42,720 nucleotides of DNA from Rugosimonospora africana (GCF_016862975.1 NZ_BONZ01000019.1:1-42720), one strand, 5' to 3'. Positions 1 to 8,141 are shown, numbered from the stretch's first letter. Notes: a model not told the origin generated them from the letters alone. Translations and numbers: made by a program.

Positions 1-35
1 CCTGCCACATCTTTCAGGACGCGCCCCCAACGGGA

Positions 36-66
36 ATCGGGGCGCGGCCAGCGGCCGCGCCCCGAT
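36..66. terminator. Strong hairpin, probable terminator of a gene left of the window
   Basis: Perfect 14-bp inverted repeat (arms ATCGGGGCGCGGCC and its complement at 36-49 and 53-66) around a 3-base loop AGC. There is no T-run, which is common for actinobacterial terminators. It probably ends a transcript entering from the left edge; orientation cannot be told. Confidence 0.6.
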
Positions 67-481
67 CGCTCCCAGGCCCTCCCGGGCTGGTGTGGCAGCT
101 GCGATCCCCCGCGACCTTCGGACCGACCCGATACGGACTGGACGCCCGCACCTGGCCGTTGTCTACTGGCCGCGTTTAACCCCCTGCCCGTACCACCGAT
201 GCAACGACAGGCTCATCTCGCCCCGCCAACCTCCACCCGCTGGACCTGGCCGTCGCGGCGGCTGGTTCGCCGTCGCTCGACCAGCGGATGAAGGGACCAC
301 ACAAGCCGCAGTCGCTTCCCGAAGTAGGACCAGATGACGGTACGCGCTGCCCCCCGGAGGCTGTCAACGGGTACCCAGGTATCGGGCACAAGGACACGGC
401 GTGTCGCAGCGGGCGTGTCCGGCCCGGTAGCGCTACGTAGATCGTTAGGTTCGTGGATCCGGGGCGCGGCATGCTGTCCGG
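67..481. other. Gene-free stretch of 415 bases
   Basis: Open frames here have no recognisable product and poor composition, so I call no gene. The only structure I see is a 10-base perfect palindrome GTAGCGCTAC at 427-436 followed by TAGGTT at 446-451, which could belong to the promoter of the kinase-like gene starting at 482. Confidence 0.45.
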
Positions 482-1090
482 ATGCACTGCTGCCAGTCCT
501 GCGACAGCCAGGTCGCCATGGAGCCCCGCGACGGGCACGCCGTCTGCCCCGAGTGCGGTCGCGTCGACAGCGCCGCCGCGATCAGGCCGCTGTTCATCGT
601 CACCGGCGCTTCCTGCTCCGGGAAGACTGCCGTGCTCGATCCGCTCACCCGCAGGTTGGCCGGTCGCTGCGTAACCTTCGACGTCGACTGGCTCCTCGAC
701 GCCGTGGGCACGCTCAGCGGCGACCAGCCGATCAACTGGCCCGCATTCCGTGACGCGTGGCTGGCCGTTGCCCACGGCGTCGCCCAGTCCGGGATGCCCA
801 CCGTGCTGCTCGGCCCGCTCATCCCCGCCCACCTCGAAACGCTGCCCGGGAGGCGCTGGATCGCGGACATCCATTTCCTCACGCTCGACTGCCCCGACGA
901 GTTGCGGCGCGCCCGCATCAACGCCCGCCCTCGCTGGCGAAAGCGCGACATCGACGAACAAGTCGAATTCGGCCGATGGCTCCGTGACAACATCGCCGAT
1001 CGAGTCGATACCAGCAGCGGAACACCGGAAGACACCGCGGCACGCGTCGTCGCCTGGATCGATCGCCACCTCACGGGCGGGCAGCGCTAG
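482..1090 (+). CDS. Zinc-ribbon P-loop kinase-like protein
   Basis: Protein of 202 residues. The N-terminus carries a small zinc-ribbon pattern, C4-x2-C7 and C22-x2-C25, followed at residues 42-49 by a Walker A loop GASCSGKT. The body resembles small nucleoside/nucleotide or shikimate-type kinases (P-loop NTPase of the AAA_33 type), with a possible second acidic site FDVDW near residues 73-77 and an Arg-rich lid (RARINARPRWRKRD) near 141-154. The substrate cannot be inferred. The start ATG at 482 keeps both Cys pairs; a weak CATGCT box lies 6 bases upstream, so translation may be leaderless. The gene converges on the MutL-like gene: the two stop codons share the tetranucleotide CTAG at 1087-1090. 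Family placement is moderate, function unknown. Confidence 0.75.
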   Translation: MHCCQSCDSQVAMEPRDGHAVCPECGRVDSAAAIRPLFIVTGASCSGKTAVLDPLTRRLAGRCVTFDVDWLLDAVGTLSGDQPINWPAFRDAWLAVAHGVAQSGMPTVLLGPLIPAHLETLPGRRWIADIHFLTLDCPDELRRARINARPRWRKRDIDEQVEFGRWLRDNIADRVDTSSGTPEDTAARVVAWIDRHLTGGQR

Positions 1091-2430
1091 AGCGACGCGA
1101 GCCGTACGGCGGGTAGCCGCGAACGCAGCAGAGCGGTCGCCGCATCCGGGTGGTCCCCGGCGAGCAGGCCGGCCACCGCGAGTACCCCGTCAGAGTCGAC
1201 GACAACCTCCGCCGACCGCGGCGGCGCCCACCCCCCGGCGTGATCCGACAGCGCCGCCGCCAGTACCCGCGCCGCCATTCCCGGCGGCGCGTGCCGCAGC
1301 ACGCCACCCGAGCCGATCACCAACCGCACGTCCCGCAGGTCCCGGCCGCCGCTTCCACCCGGTCCGCCCCGCGCGTGCCGACGCAGCGCGACGGTCGTCG
1401 CCAGCTCAGCGATGCGGGCGTCCACCGCCCACCCCGCCTCGTCGGCGGCGAGCAGCCCCGGGTCCGCCGTTCGCGCCGCCGCGGCCTCGTGCAGCGGGCC
1501 GGCTTCGCCGTCCGCGAGCAGCCGCTGCGCGGCGGCCGCCTCGACCACGCCCGCGGCGCCGTGGCGCATGCCGAGGTCGCCCTCCACGGTCCGGCTGCGC
1601 CACAGCGTGCCGGCCACCGCGCGCCGCGGTCCGCTGTCCACATCCGCGTCCGGGGTCAGCACGGAGTAGACGTCCGTGGTCGCGCCGCCGACGTCGACCA
1701 CCGCCAGGTCACCACCGAGCCGGTCGGCCAGCAACTCCACCCCGGTCAGGACGACCTCCGGCGTGGCGCCCCGCACCAGCGACCCGAACCGGCGGCCCCG
1801 GGACAGCCGCTTCCCGCCGATGACGTGGCGCAGGAACACCTCCCGGATCGCCGCCCGGGCCGGGCCGGGATCCAGTACCCCGATCCGGGGCAGGACGTTG
1901 CCGGTGGCCACCACCGGTACCCCGCCCGCCGACAGCAGCGCCACCACCTCGTCGCTGGCATGTGCGTTGCCCGCCGCCACGACCGGTACCCGCAGCCGGG
2001 CCCGGGCCAGCCGCCCGGCGTTGTGCAGCAGCACCTGCGCGTCGCCGCCGTCGGTGCCACCGACCAGCAGGATCACGTCCGGCCGCGACGCGCGCAGCTC
2101 GGCGATCCCGGCCGCGTCCAGGTCACCGGCGCACACATGCACCACCCGGGCACCGGCCGACAGCCCGACCCGCTCGCCAGCCGTCGCGGTCACCAGCCGC
2201 TCGTACCCGACCACCGCCAACCGCAGCCCGCCACCGGCGCTGGAGCACACCCGCAGCGGGTACCCGGTGCCGCCGGCGGCGGCGACCGCCGCGTCCAGGC
2301 CGTCCAGCACGTCGGTACCGGTCGTCGTGCGGTGCGCCGCCGCGCCGGCCAGCTCACCGGTCGCCAGGTCGACGACGAGGACCTTCGTGAACGTCGACCC
2401 GACGTCCGCGCAGGCGACCAGCCCGCTCAC
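1087..2430 (-). CDS. MutL/GlmL-like ASKHA ATPase, presumed B12-mutase repair or assembly factor
   Basis: Protein of 447 residues from a GTG start at 2430, chosen because the phosphate-binding motif DVGSTFTK then lies at residues 9-16, as expected for the family. A second nucleotide-fold signature, VVDVGGATTDVYS, sits in the middle, with LLVGGTDGG between them. This matches the glutamate mutase MutL/GlmL family, ASKHA-fold proteins encoded beside adenosylcobalamin-dependent mutases. Their role is generally taken to be ATP-driven handling or reactivation of the mutase. Here it is the last gene of the lysine 5,6-aminomutase operon, 76 bases after kal, so the partner is most likely KamDE. The biochemical role in this setting is inference. 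Confidence 0.85.
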   Translation of the reverse strand: MSGLVACADVGSTFTKVLVVDLATGELAGAAAHRTTTGTDVLDGLDAAVAAAGGTGYPLRVCSSAGGGLRLAVVGYERLVTATAGERVGLSAGARVVHVCAGDLDAAGIAELRASRPDVILLVGGTDGGDAQVLLHNAGRLARARLRVPVVAAGNAHASDEVVALLSAGGVPVVATGNVLPRIGVLDPGPARAAIREVFLRHVIGGKRLSRGRRFGSLVRGATPEVVLTGVELLADRLGGDLAVVDVGGATTDVYSVLTPDADVDSGPRRAVAGTLWRSRTVEGDLGMRHGAAGVVEAAAAQRLLADGEAGPLHEAAAARTADPGLLAADEAGWAVDARIAELATTVALRRHARGGPGGSGGRDLRDVRLVIGSGGVLRHAPPGMAARVLAAALSDHAGGWAPPRSAEVVVDSDGVLAVAGLLAGDHPDAATALLRSRLPAVRLASL

Positions 2431-2506
2431 CGGGCCACCGACCGCGGCCCGATCCCGGCCGCCGGCGACACGGTCAGCGGCACGGCCGGCAGCACGGCGA
2501 CGACCG

Positions 2507-2881
2507 TCACGGTACGACGACGATGCCGGTCGCCTCGACCGCCAGCAGTGGCGGGTCCAGCACCTCGGCCGCCGACTCCCGCCGCTCCGGCGTGCCACGG
2601 CACACCACCGAACAGGAGAACTCGATCGTCCGGCTGCGGTTGCCGACCCGGACCACCCGGCCGGTCGCCTCCACCACGTCGCCCGCCCGTACCGGGGCCA
2701 CGAACCGGATCTGCGAGTACCCGGCGAACAGCCCCTCGTCGCCGTCGGTGCGGATGCACAGCTCGGTGGCCACGTCCCCGAACAGGCCCAGCGCGTACGC
2801 GCCGTCGACCAGGCCACCCGCGTAGTGCGCGTGCCCGTACGGCACGTACCGCCGGTGGGTCACCACAGTTCCCTCGCTCAT
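2507..2881 (-). CDS. kal: 3-aminobutyryl-CoA ammonia-lyase (hotdog fold)
   Basis: Protein of 124 residues, a single hotdog domain. Visible landmarks are YGHAHYAGGLVDGAYALGLF near residues 15-34, which forms the start of the central helix, and the strand segment VAPVRAGDVVEATGRVVRVG. Size and context match Kal of lysine fermentation, which removes ammonia from L-3-aminobutyryl-CoA to give crotonyl-CoA. The ATG overlaps the kamE stop codon (ATGA at 2878-2881), showing translational coupling, with a GGTGG-type ribosome site just upstream. On sequence alone it could be a generic thioesterase or dehydratase; the assignment rests largely on its position beside kamDE and kdd. Confidence 0.75.
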   Translation of the reverse strand: MSEGTVVTHRRYVPYGHAHYAGGLVDGAYALGLFGDVATELCIRTDGDEGLFAGYSQIRFVAPVRAGDVVEATGRVVRVGNRSRTIEFSCSVVCRGTPERRESAAEVLDPPLLAVEATGIVVVP

Positions 2882-3636
2882 CCGGCTGCCACCTTCTCCC
2901 GAACCGTTCCGCCCGCCAGGGCGTGCACCAGATAGCTGGCAACCTCGCGGGGCGTCGTACCACGACCGAAGATCCGGTCGACACCCAGCTCGGCCGCCAT
3001 CAGCTCGTCGAAACGCGGCCCGCCGACCACCAGCAGCGGCCGGCGGCCGGCCGGCAGAGCCTCCCGGAACGCGGCCGACATCTCCCGGGTGTTGTGCATG
3101 TGCGCGTCCCGCTGCGTCACCACCTGCGACACCAGCACCGCGTCGGCGCGCTCCGCCGCCGCCCGCTCCACGAGGTCCGGCACACCGACCTGGGCGCCCA
3201 TGTTGACGACCCGGAACTCCCGGTAGGACTCCAGGCCCTTCTCCCCCGCGATGCCCTTCACGTTCAGGATCGCGTCGATGCCCACGGTGTGCGCGTCCGT
3301 ACCGATGCACGCGCCGACGACCACCAGCTTGCGGCGCAGCCGCCGCCGTACCAGCGCGTTGACCTCCTTCGCCGCCAGTACCGGGAAGTCCCGCTCCACG
3401 ACCTGTACGGCGTCCACGTCCACGAGGTGGTTGACCCGGCCGTACACGACGAAGAACGTGTACCCGTCGCCGATCGGCCGCGAGTGCACCACCATCGCCG
3501 GGTCCATGCCCATCTTGGCGGCCAGCTGCAACGCAGCACCCTCCGCCCGCCGGTCGGAGGCCACCGGCAGCGTGAACGACAGCTGCACCATCCCGTCGCC
3601 GGTGGTGTCCCCGTACGGCCGAACGATCCTGCTCAT
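2878..3636 (-). CDS. kamE: Lysine 5,6-aminomutase, beta (cobalamin-binding) subunit
   Basis: Protein of 252 residues. With KamD it forms the adenosylcobalamin- and PLP-dependent enzyme that moves the terminal amino group of beta-lysine (or D-lysine) to the neighbouring carbon, giving 3,5-diaminohexanoate. The base-off/His-on cobalamin motif D-x-H-x-x-G is present as DAHTVG (Asp114, His116, Gly119). Lys127, 11 residues after the His, fits the position of the PLP Schiff-base lysine known in the clostridial beta subunit (Lys144 versus His133 there). The N-terminal 90 residues are the dimerisation domain, the rest a Rossmann-like B12 domain ending with the GGPRF turn. A GAGGCGG ribosome site lies 6 bases before the ATG. 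It lies 73 bases after kamD. Confidence 0.93.
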   Translation of the reverse strand: MSRIVRPYGDTTGDGMVQLSFTLPVASDRRAEGAALQLAAKMGMDPAMVVHSRPIGDGYTFFVVYGRVNHLVDVDAVQVVERDFPVLAAKEVNALVRRRLRRKLVVVGACIGTDAHTVGIDAILNVKGIAGEKGLESYREFRVVNMGAQVGVPDLVERAAAERADAVLVSQVVTQRDAHMHNTREMSAAFREALPAGRRPLLVVGGPRFDELMAAELGVDRIFGRGTTPREVASYLVHALAGGTVREKVAAG

Positions 3637-3709
3637 TCAACCGCCTCGCCGCGCTCGCCGGTCGCATGAGGCACAGCGGCACTGCAACCCTGCGCTCGCT
3701 CGCGCTCGC

Positions 3710-5269
3710 TCATCGTTCCTCCAGGATCTCCGTCGCCGGGTTGTAGTAGTCCGGCTCGTGCCTCGCCACGCCCGCCAGGCCCTTACCGCCGTCCGCCGGG
3801 CGCTTCATGATGCCGAACGTGCCGGCCCCGATCGCCTCCAGCAGCCCGTCGTCGACGATCCGGCGCAGCAGCTCCACCGACTCGTCGAGCACCTGGTGCG
3901 CCCGGCGCTGGATGAACCCGCCCGGCGCCGGTACGAAGTCCTCGTGCAGCCCGCCGCAGGCGCCCAGCACGTACCGCACGTTGGCCAGCGCCGTGTCCCG
4001 GTCGGACAGCCACGGCGTGACCACCGCCTCGGTCATCATCCCGACCAGCAGGATGCTCTGCCCGGTCATGGTGCCGGCCAGGTTGAAGAACCCGTCCAGC
4101 AGGTTGCCGCGGAACACGTCGCCGGTCATGTGCTTGGTCGGCGGCATCCACTTCAGCGGCGCCTTCGGGAACAGCTCCCGGGCCAGCAGCGCGTGCGCCA
4201 GCTCCAGCCGGAACGAGTCCGGCAGATCCGGATTGATCTCGAACGCGTGCCCCAGGCCCAGCTGCCAGTCCTCGAGCCCCGCCTCCTTCGCGAAGTACTC
4301 GTTGAGCAGCTGCGACACCGTCACCGTGTGCGCCTCGTCGACCGCGTCGGCGGTGGTCAGGTAGTTGTCCTCACCGGTGTTGATGATGATCCCGGCCCGG
4401 GCGTGGATCTGCCGGGAGAACCGCTGGTCGACGAACGTCCGTACCGGGTTGATGTCGCGGAACAGGATGCCGTACATCGAGTCGTTGAGCATCATGTCCA
4501 GCCGCTCCAGCCCGGCCAGCGTCGCGATCTCCGGCATGCACAGTCCGGAGGCGTAATTCGTCAGCCGCACGTACCGGCGCAGTTCCCGCGACGTCTCGTC
4601 CAGCGCGGCGCGCATCAGCCGGAAGTTCTCCTGCGTCGCGTACGTGCCGGCGAACCCCTCCCGGGTCGCGCCATCCGGTACGTAGTCCAGCAGCGACTGC
4701 CCGGTCGACCGGATCACCGCGATCACGTCCGCCCCTGCCCGGGCCGCCGCCTGGGCCTGCGGGATGTCCTCGTAGATGTCGCCGGTCGCCACGATCAGGT
4801 AGATCCACGGCCGGCGCGGCGGATCGCCGTACCGGGTGACCAACCGCTCCCGCTCCGCCCTGCGCCGGTCGATCTGCCGGATCCCGGCCGCGACCGCCTT
4901 GCGCGCCGCCCGGCGTGCCGCGGTCGCCGCCGACCCACCGGGCGCCTCGAACCGCACCGAGCCCGCCGCGGCCTTCTGGGCCAGCAGGGTCAGGTCGTGC
5001 GTACCCGACGCCGCCAGCGCGTGGAACGCCGGCACCGCCACCCCGTACCCCAGACCGACGTCGGCCACGACCGCGTCCACCAGCCGGTTCACCCAGGGAA
5101 TGCCGTCCGGGTCCGCGCCCGACACGCCGGCGAGCCGCAGTACCGCCCGCTCCACCGCGACCGTGGTGTGGCTGCGCGCCAGGTCCACCACCGGCTTCCC
5201 GGCCCGCCGGGCCAGCTGTCGTGCCTGGCGTACCCGGGCCCGATCCAGGTCAAGCTTGTTCGCTATCAA
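3710..5269 (-). CDS. kamD: Lysine 5,6-aminomutase, alpha subunit
   Basis: Protein of 519 residues, the usual length for the PLP-binding TIM-barrel subunit of lysine 5,6-aminomutase, the partner of KamE. Family-typical stretches include NTGEDNYLTTADAVDEAHTV, LNDSMYGILFRDIN and PTKHMTGDVFRGNLLD. The start is a TTG at 5269: the resulting N-terminus (MIANKLDLDRARV) lines up with the clostridial enzyme's KLNLD beginning, and GAGGTGATC, an unusually long match to the 16S rRNA 3' end, sits right before it. The start lies 20 bases inside the end of the upstream amidohydrolase gene, so translation is probably coupled. Near the stop codon the sequence GCGCTCGCTC is repeated. Confidence 0.94.
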   Translation of the reverse strand: MIANKLDLDRARVRQARQLARRAGKPVVDLARSHTTVAVERAVLRLAGVSGADPDGIPWVNRLVDAVVADVGLGYGVAVPAFHALAASGTHDLTLLAQKAAAGSVRFEAPGGSAATAARRAARKAVAAGIRQIDRRRAERERLVTRYGDPPRRPWIYLIVATGDIYEDIPQAQAAARAGADVIAVIRSTGQSLLDYVPDGATREGFAGTYATQENFRLMRAALDETSRELRRYVRLTNYASGLCMPEIATLAGLERLDMMLNDSMYGILFRDINPVRTFVDQRFSRQIHARAGIIINTGEDNYLTTADAVDEAHTVTVSQLLNEYFAKEAGLEDWQLGLGHAFEINPDLPDSFRLELAHALLARELFPKAPLKWMPPTKHMTGDVFRGNLLDGFFNLAGTMTGQSILLVGMMTEAVVTPWLSDRDTALANVRYVLGACGGLHEDFVPAPGGFIQRRAHQVLDESVELLRRIVDDGLLEAIGAGTFGIMKRPADGGKGLAGVARHEPDYYNPATEILEER

Positions 5270-6854
5270 AGATCACCTCACCACGCAGCACCGTGCGGCG
5301 GCACACCGGCAACGCCGGTACCGGATCCTCCGCCCCCGCACCCAGCAACACCGGCAGCCCATCGGCAACCGCTTCCACGTCCCACACCGCGAACGTCGCC
5401 GGCGCACCCGGCGCCAGCACACCCTCGTCGTCCCGGCACACCGCACGCCAGCCGCCTCGGGTGTGCGCCGCGAACGCGGTCCGGATGCCCACCCGGTACA
5501 CCGGGTTGTGGTGGGTCATCGCCGCCCGGACGGTGCCCCACGGATCCAGCGGAGTCACCGGCGAGTCCGACCCGAACGCCAGCGTCACCCCGACCCCGGC
5601 CAGCGCCGCGATCGGGTTCGCCCCCATCGACCGGGTCACGCCCAGCCGCTGCGCGTACATCCCGTGCTCGCCGCCCCACAAGCGGTCGAACGCCGGCTGC
5701 ATGCTCGCCACCACCCCGAACGACACCAGGCCGGCGATCAGCTGCTTGTCCACGATCTCCACGTGCTCGATCCGGTGCCGTGCGTCCCGGATCGCGTCCA
5801 TCCCGACCTCCGCCGCGGCCAACCCGAACCCGGCCATCACGGTGGCGATCGCCTTGTCGCCGATGGCGTGGAAGCCGCCCTGTACGCCCAGCCGCGTGCA
5901 GTCCACCAGGTGCCGCGCGACCTGCTCGGCGCTCAGGTACCCGTGCCCCGACGTGTCCGCGTCCAGGTACGGCACCCGCAGGTGCGCCGTCTGCGAGCCG
6001 AGCGCTCCGTCCGCGTACAGGTCGCCACCGGCACCGACCGCGCCCAGTTCCCGCGCCTTGGCCGCCGCGCCCAGCTCGCCCCAGTACCCGTACACCTCGG
6101 GCAGCCCCTGGCCGCTGCACGCGAGCACGCTGGTGAAGTCGTCCTCGCTGGAGGTGCCCGGACCGCCGCACTCGTGTACCGCCGCGATGCCCAGCGACGC
6201 CGCGTGGCGCAGCGCCACCGACTGAGCTTCACGCCGCTGGGCGACGGTCAGCGAGCCCATCGCCACCTCGCGTACCGCGTGGTGCGCGTCGCGCCGCAAC
6301 CAGCCCTCGCCGTTCCAGCCGGCCAGCGACTGGTCGGCCTGCACCAGCAGCGGCGTGGACACCACCGCCGAGTGCACGCTGGCCTGAGACAGGTACGCCC
6401 GCCGGCCGCCGACCGCCCGGTCCAGCTCGACCGCGGTCGGGGGCTGCCGCACCGACCACCCCGACTCGTCCCAGCCGTGCCCGATGACCACCGCGTCGCC
6501 GGGCATCCCGGCCGCGAAGTCAGCCACCCGCCGCAGCACCTCGTCGGCCGAGCCGGTACCCGAGAGGTCCAGGCCCAGCATCGTCACGCCAGTACTGGTG
6601 GTGTGCATGTGCGCGTCCACGAACGCCGGGGTGACCAGGGCGCCGTTCAGGTCCACCACCCGGTCGGCGGCCGGCGCGTCGCCGGTCTCGCCCAGCCAGG
6701 CGATGGTGCCCCCGCGCACCAGCAGGGCATCCGCCGTGGGATCCCCGGGGCTGTACACGTGCCCGTTGCGGTAGAGGACACCGGGAGCCGAACTGTCGTC
6801 GGTGGAGGAGGCGGGGCCGCCCGCGGGCGGCAGGTGATCGCTGCTCATGCCCAT
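5250..6854 (-). CDS. YtcJ-like metal-dependent amidohydrolase (amidohydrolase family 3)
   Basis: Protein of 534 residues with the standard order of the family: an N-terminal beta-sandwich strand region, metal-binding HMH at 82-84 (VDAHMHTT), the signature DGALGSQTAHL, HAIGDKA, HRIEHVEI, FGSDSPVTPLDPW, and a C-terminal return to the beta-sandwich. No signal peptide is seen. Relatives hydrolyse amides, N-formyl groups or other C-N bonds; the substrate here is unknown. The gene sits inside the lysine degradation operon: its ATG overlaps the kdd stop (TGATG at 6852-6856) and its end overlaps kamD by 20 bases. A second ATG two codons in (6848) could be the true start. Position suggests release of an amine substrate, or hydrolysis of an N-acylated intermediate. 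Confidence 0.88.
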   Translation of the reverse strand: MGMSSDHLPPAGGPASSTDDSSAPGVLYRNGHVYSPGDPTADALLVRGGTIAWLGETGDAPAADRVVDLNGALVTPAFVDAHMHTTSTGVTMLGLDLSGTGSADEVLRRVADFAAGMPGDAVVIGHGWDESGWSVRQPPTAVELDRAVGGRRAYLSQASVHSAVVSTPLLVQADQSLAGWNGEGWLRRDAHHAVREVAMGSLTVAQRREAQSVALRHAASLGIAAVHECGGPGTSSEDDFTSVLACSGQGLPEVYGYWGELGAAAKARELGAVGAGGDLYADGALGSQTAHLRVPYLDADTSGHGYLSAEQVARHLVDCTRLGVQGGFHAIGDKAIATVMAGFGLAAAEVGMDAIRDARHRIEHVEIVDKQLIAGLVSFGVVASMQPAFDRLWGGEHGMYAQRLGVTRSMGANPIAALAGVGVTLAFGSDSPVTPLDPWGTVRAAMTHHNPVYRVGIRTAFAAHTRGGWRAVCRDDEGVLAPGAPATFAVWDVEAVADGLPVLLGAGAEDPVPALPVCRRTVLRGEVIFDSEQA

Positions 6855-8020
6855 CAGTCTGCCGCTGTGCCCGAAGCGCCGCGGCCACCCCCGGCCGGCG
6901 TGCCGGTTTCGGTACCCAGCCGGGCCGCGAACAGGTCGCGCACCGCCGGTACGGTACGGACCAGATCCAGCGCGTACTCGGCGTGCCCCGGCAGGTACCC
7001 GTTGCCGATCAGCATCGTGACGTCGGCCGCCAGCCCCTCGGCACCCAGTGCCGCGGCGGCGAACGACGTCGCCATGCTGAAGAACACCACCGTGCCGCCC
7101 GGCGCGGTGACCAGGATCGCCCCGTGCTCGCAGCCCGGGACGTCGACGCAGACCACGGTGACGTCGACCGGCTCGCCCAGCGCCGCGGACAGCGCCACCG
7201 GATTCCGCGCGTCGGCCACCGCGACCCGGTCCGCCAGCCCCGACTCCCGCAGCCGCCGGGCCTCGCCCTCGTCCGGCACCACGCCCACCGTCCGCGCAGC
7301 GCCGGCCAGCCGGGCGGCGGCAAGCGACAGGCTCCCGCTCTTGCCCGCACCGCCGATCACCGCGACGCTCGGGCCTCCGGCCCGCGTGGGCGCGCTCTGC
7401 CGGACCGGGCCGCCGCCAAGGCCGTCACCGCCAAGGCTCTCGACGGCCGGACTCCGGTTCGGTGCGCCGTCGCGGTACCCGGCCACCACCCGCGCGGTCA
7501 GCGCCGGTGCGCCGCACACGTCCAGTACCGCCAGAGCCAGCGTGGCGTCCAGGTCGTCGGGCAGCACCGCGGCGATCGACCGGCCGAACAGGATCGCGTG
7601 ACCGGAGCACGGCACCTGCTCGCCGTGCCCGTCCCAGCCCGCGAGCCCGTCGGTGACCGCGAGCGGAGTGAGCGTCAGCGACACCAGCGTCGCGACCCGG
7701 TCGCCCGGCTTCAGTCCCAGCGGTGAGTCCGGACCGACCTCCTCGACGGTGCCGATGAGCATGCCACCGGAGCCGGTTACCGGATTGTGCATCTTGCCCC
7801 GCTTGGCGATGATGCTCAGCACTTCGGCCCGCACCGCGTCACCGTCTCCGCCGTGCTTCGTGGCCAACTGCCGGAAACTCGCCGCGTCCAGGTTGAGTCG
7901 CTCGACCGCGATCCGCACCTCGTCGCGACCGATGGCCGGACTCGCGTCCAGCCGGGCGGCCGCCTGCGGCAGCACACCCACCGGCTCGATCACCCGGTGC
8001 AGGCCGATCGGTGACGTCAT
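6854..8020 (-). CDS. kdd: L-erythro-3,5-diaminohexanoate dehydrogenase
   Basis: Protein of 388 residues from the ATG at 8020, which has GGGAG 8-10 bases upstream. Kdd oxidatively deaminates 3,5-diaminohexanoate, the product of KamDE, to 5-amino-3-oxohexanoate with NAD(P)+. The N-terminal catalytic part contains LATKHGG and MHNPVTGSGGMLIG (77-90), typical of Kdd, followed by a Rossmann segment with GGAGKSG at 223-229. Between them, residues about 182-216 form a Gly/Pro-rich insertion not expected in the fold; its DNA holds a 10-base direct repeat (CCGCCAAGGC at 7413-7422 and 7428-7437), suggesting growth by tandem duplication. It is the first gene of the minus-strand operon. Confidence 0.88.
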   Translation of the reverse strand: MTSPIGLHRVIEPVGVLPQAAARLDASPAIGRDEVRIAVERLNLDAASFRQLATKHGGDGDAVRAEVLSIIAKRGKMHNPVTGSGGMLIGTVEEVGPDSPLGLKPGDRVATLVSLTLTPLAVTDGLAGWDGHGEQVPCSGHAILFGRSIAAVLPDDLDATLALAVLDVCGAPALTARVVAGYRDGAPNRSPAVESLGGDGLGGGPVRQSAPTRAGGPSVAVIGGAGKSGSLSLAAARLAGAARTVGVVPDEGEARRLRESGLADRVAVADARNPVALSAALGEPVDVTVVCVDVPGCEHGAILVTAPGGTVVFFSMATSFAAAALGAEGLAADVTMLIGNGYLPGHAEYALDLVRTVPAVRDLFAARLGTETGTPAGGGRGASGTAAD

Positions 8021-8141
8021 CCAGCCACTCCCGTCTCCGAAACTTTGTTGCACACCCGAAACAAACGAAAGAACTTCCGGTACTCTAATGTGATTACAGA
8101 AGATCTTCCACCACTGCCGGCCGCACGTCGAGGGAGGCGTC
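8021..8141. promoter_or_regulatory. Divergent kdd/kamA promoter-operator region
   Basis: The 121 bases between the divergent starts are markedly A+T-rich at 8036-8100 compared with the rest of the window. A 7-base direct repeat CCGAAAC lies at 8037-8043 and 8056-8062, 19 bases (about two helical turns) apart, with a further CGAAAG at 8066-8071. TACTCT (8081-8086, plus) and TAGAGT (8082-8087, minus) are candidate -10 boxes. The geometry suits a regulator controlling both directions, but no regulator gene lies next to it. Seen directly: the repeats; inferred: their function. Confidence 0.5.

Noticed and set aside
92-337. Small open frame of 81 codons near the left edge
   Set aside because: No ribosome site, family motif or coding-like composition.
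1150-3669. Long plus-strand open frame (839 codons) opposite kal, kamE and the MutL-like gene
   Set aside because: Arg/Pro/His-rich translation with no family similarity; typical antisense shadow in GC-rich DNA, whereas the minus strand encodes well-known enzymes.
5250-6854. Amidohydrolase as a replacement for the Kce cleavage enzyme
   Set aside because: Its fold and metal motifs (HMH, HAIGDKA, FGSDSP) are of the YtcJ group; Kce belongs to the DUF849 family, with no shared motif.
8021-8141. Cobalamin riboswitch upstream of the B12-dependent aminomutase operon
   Set aside because: Only 121 bases separate the divergent genes, too short, and no convincing B12-box or paired core was found.
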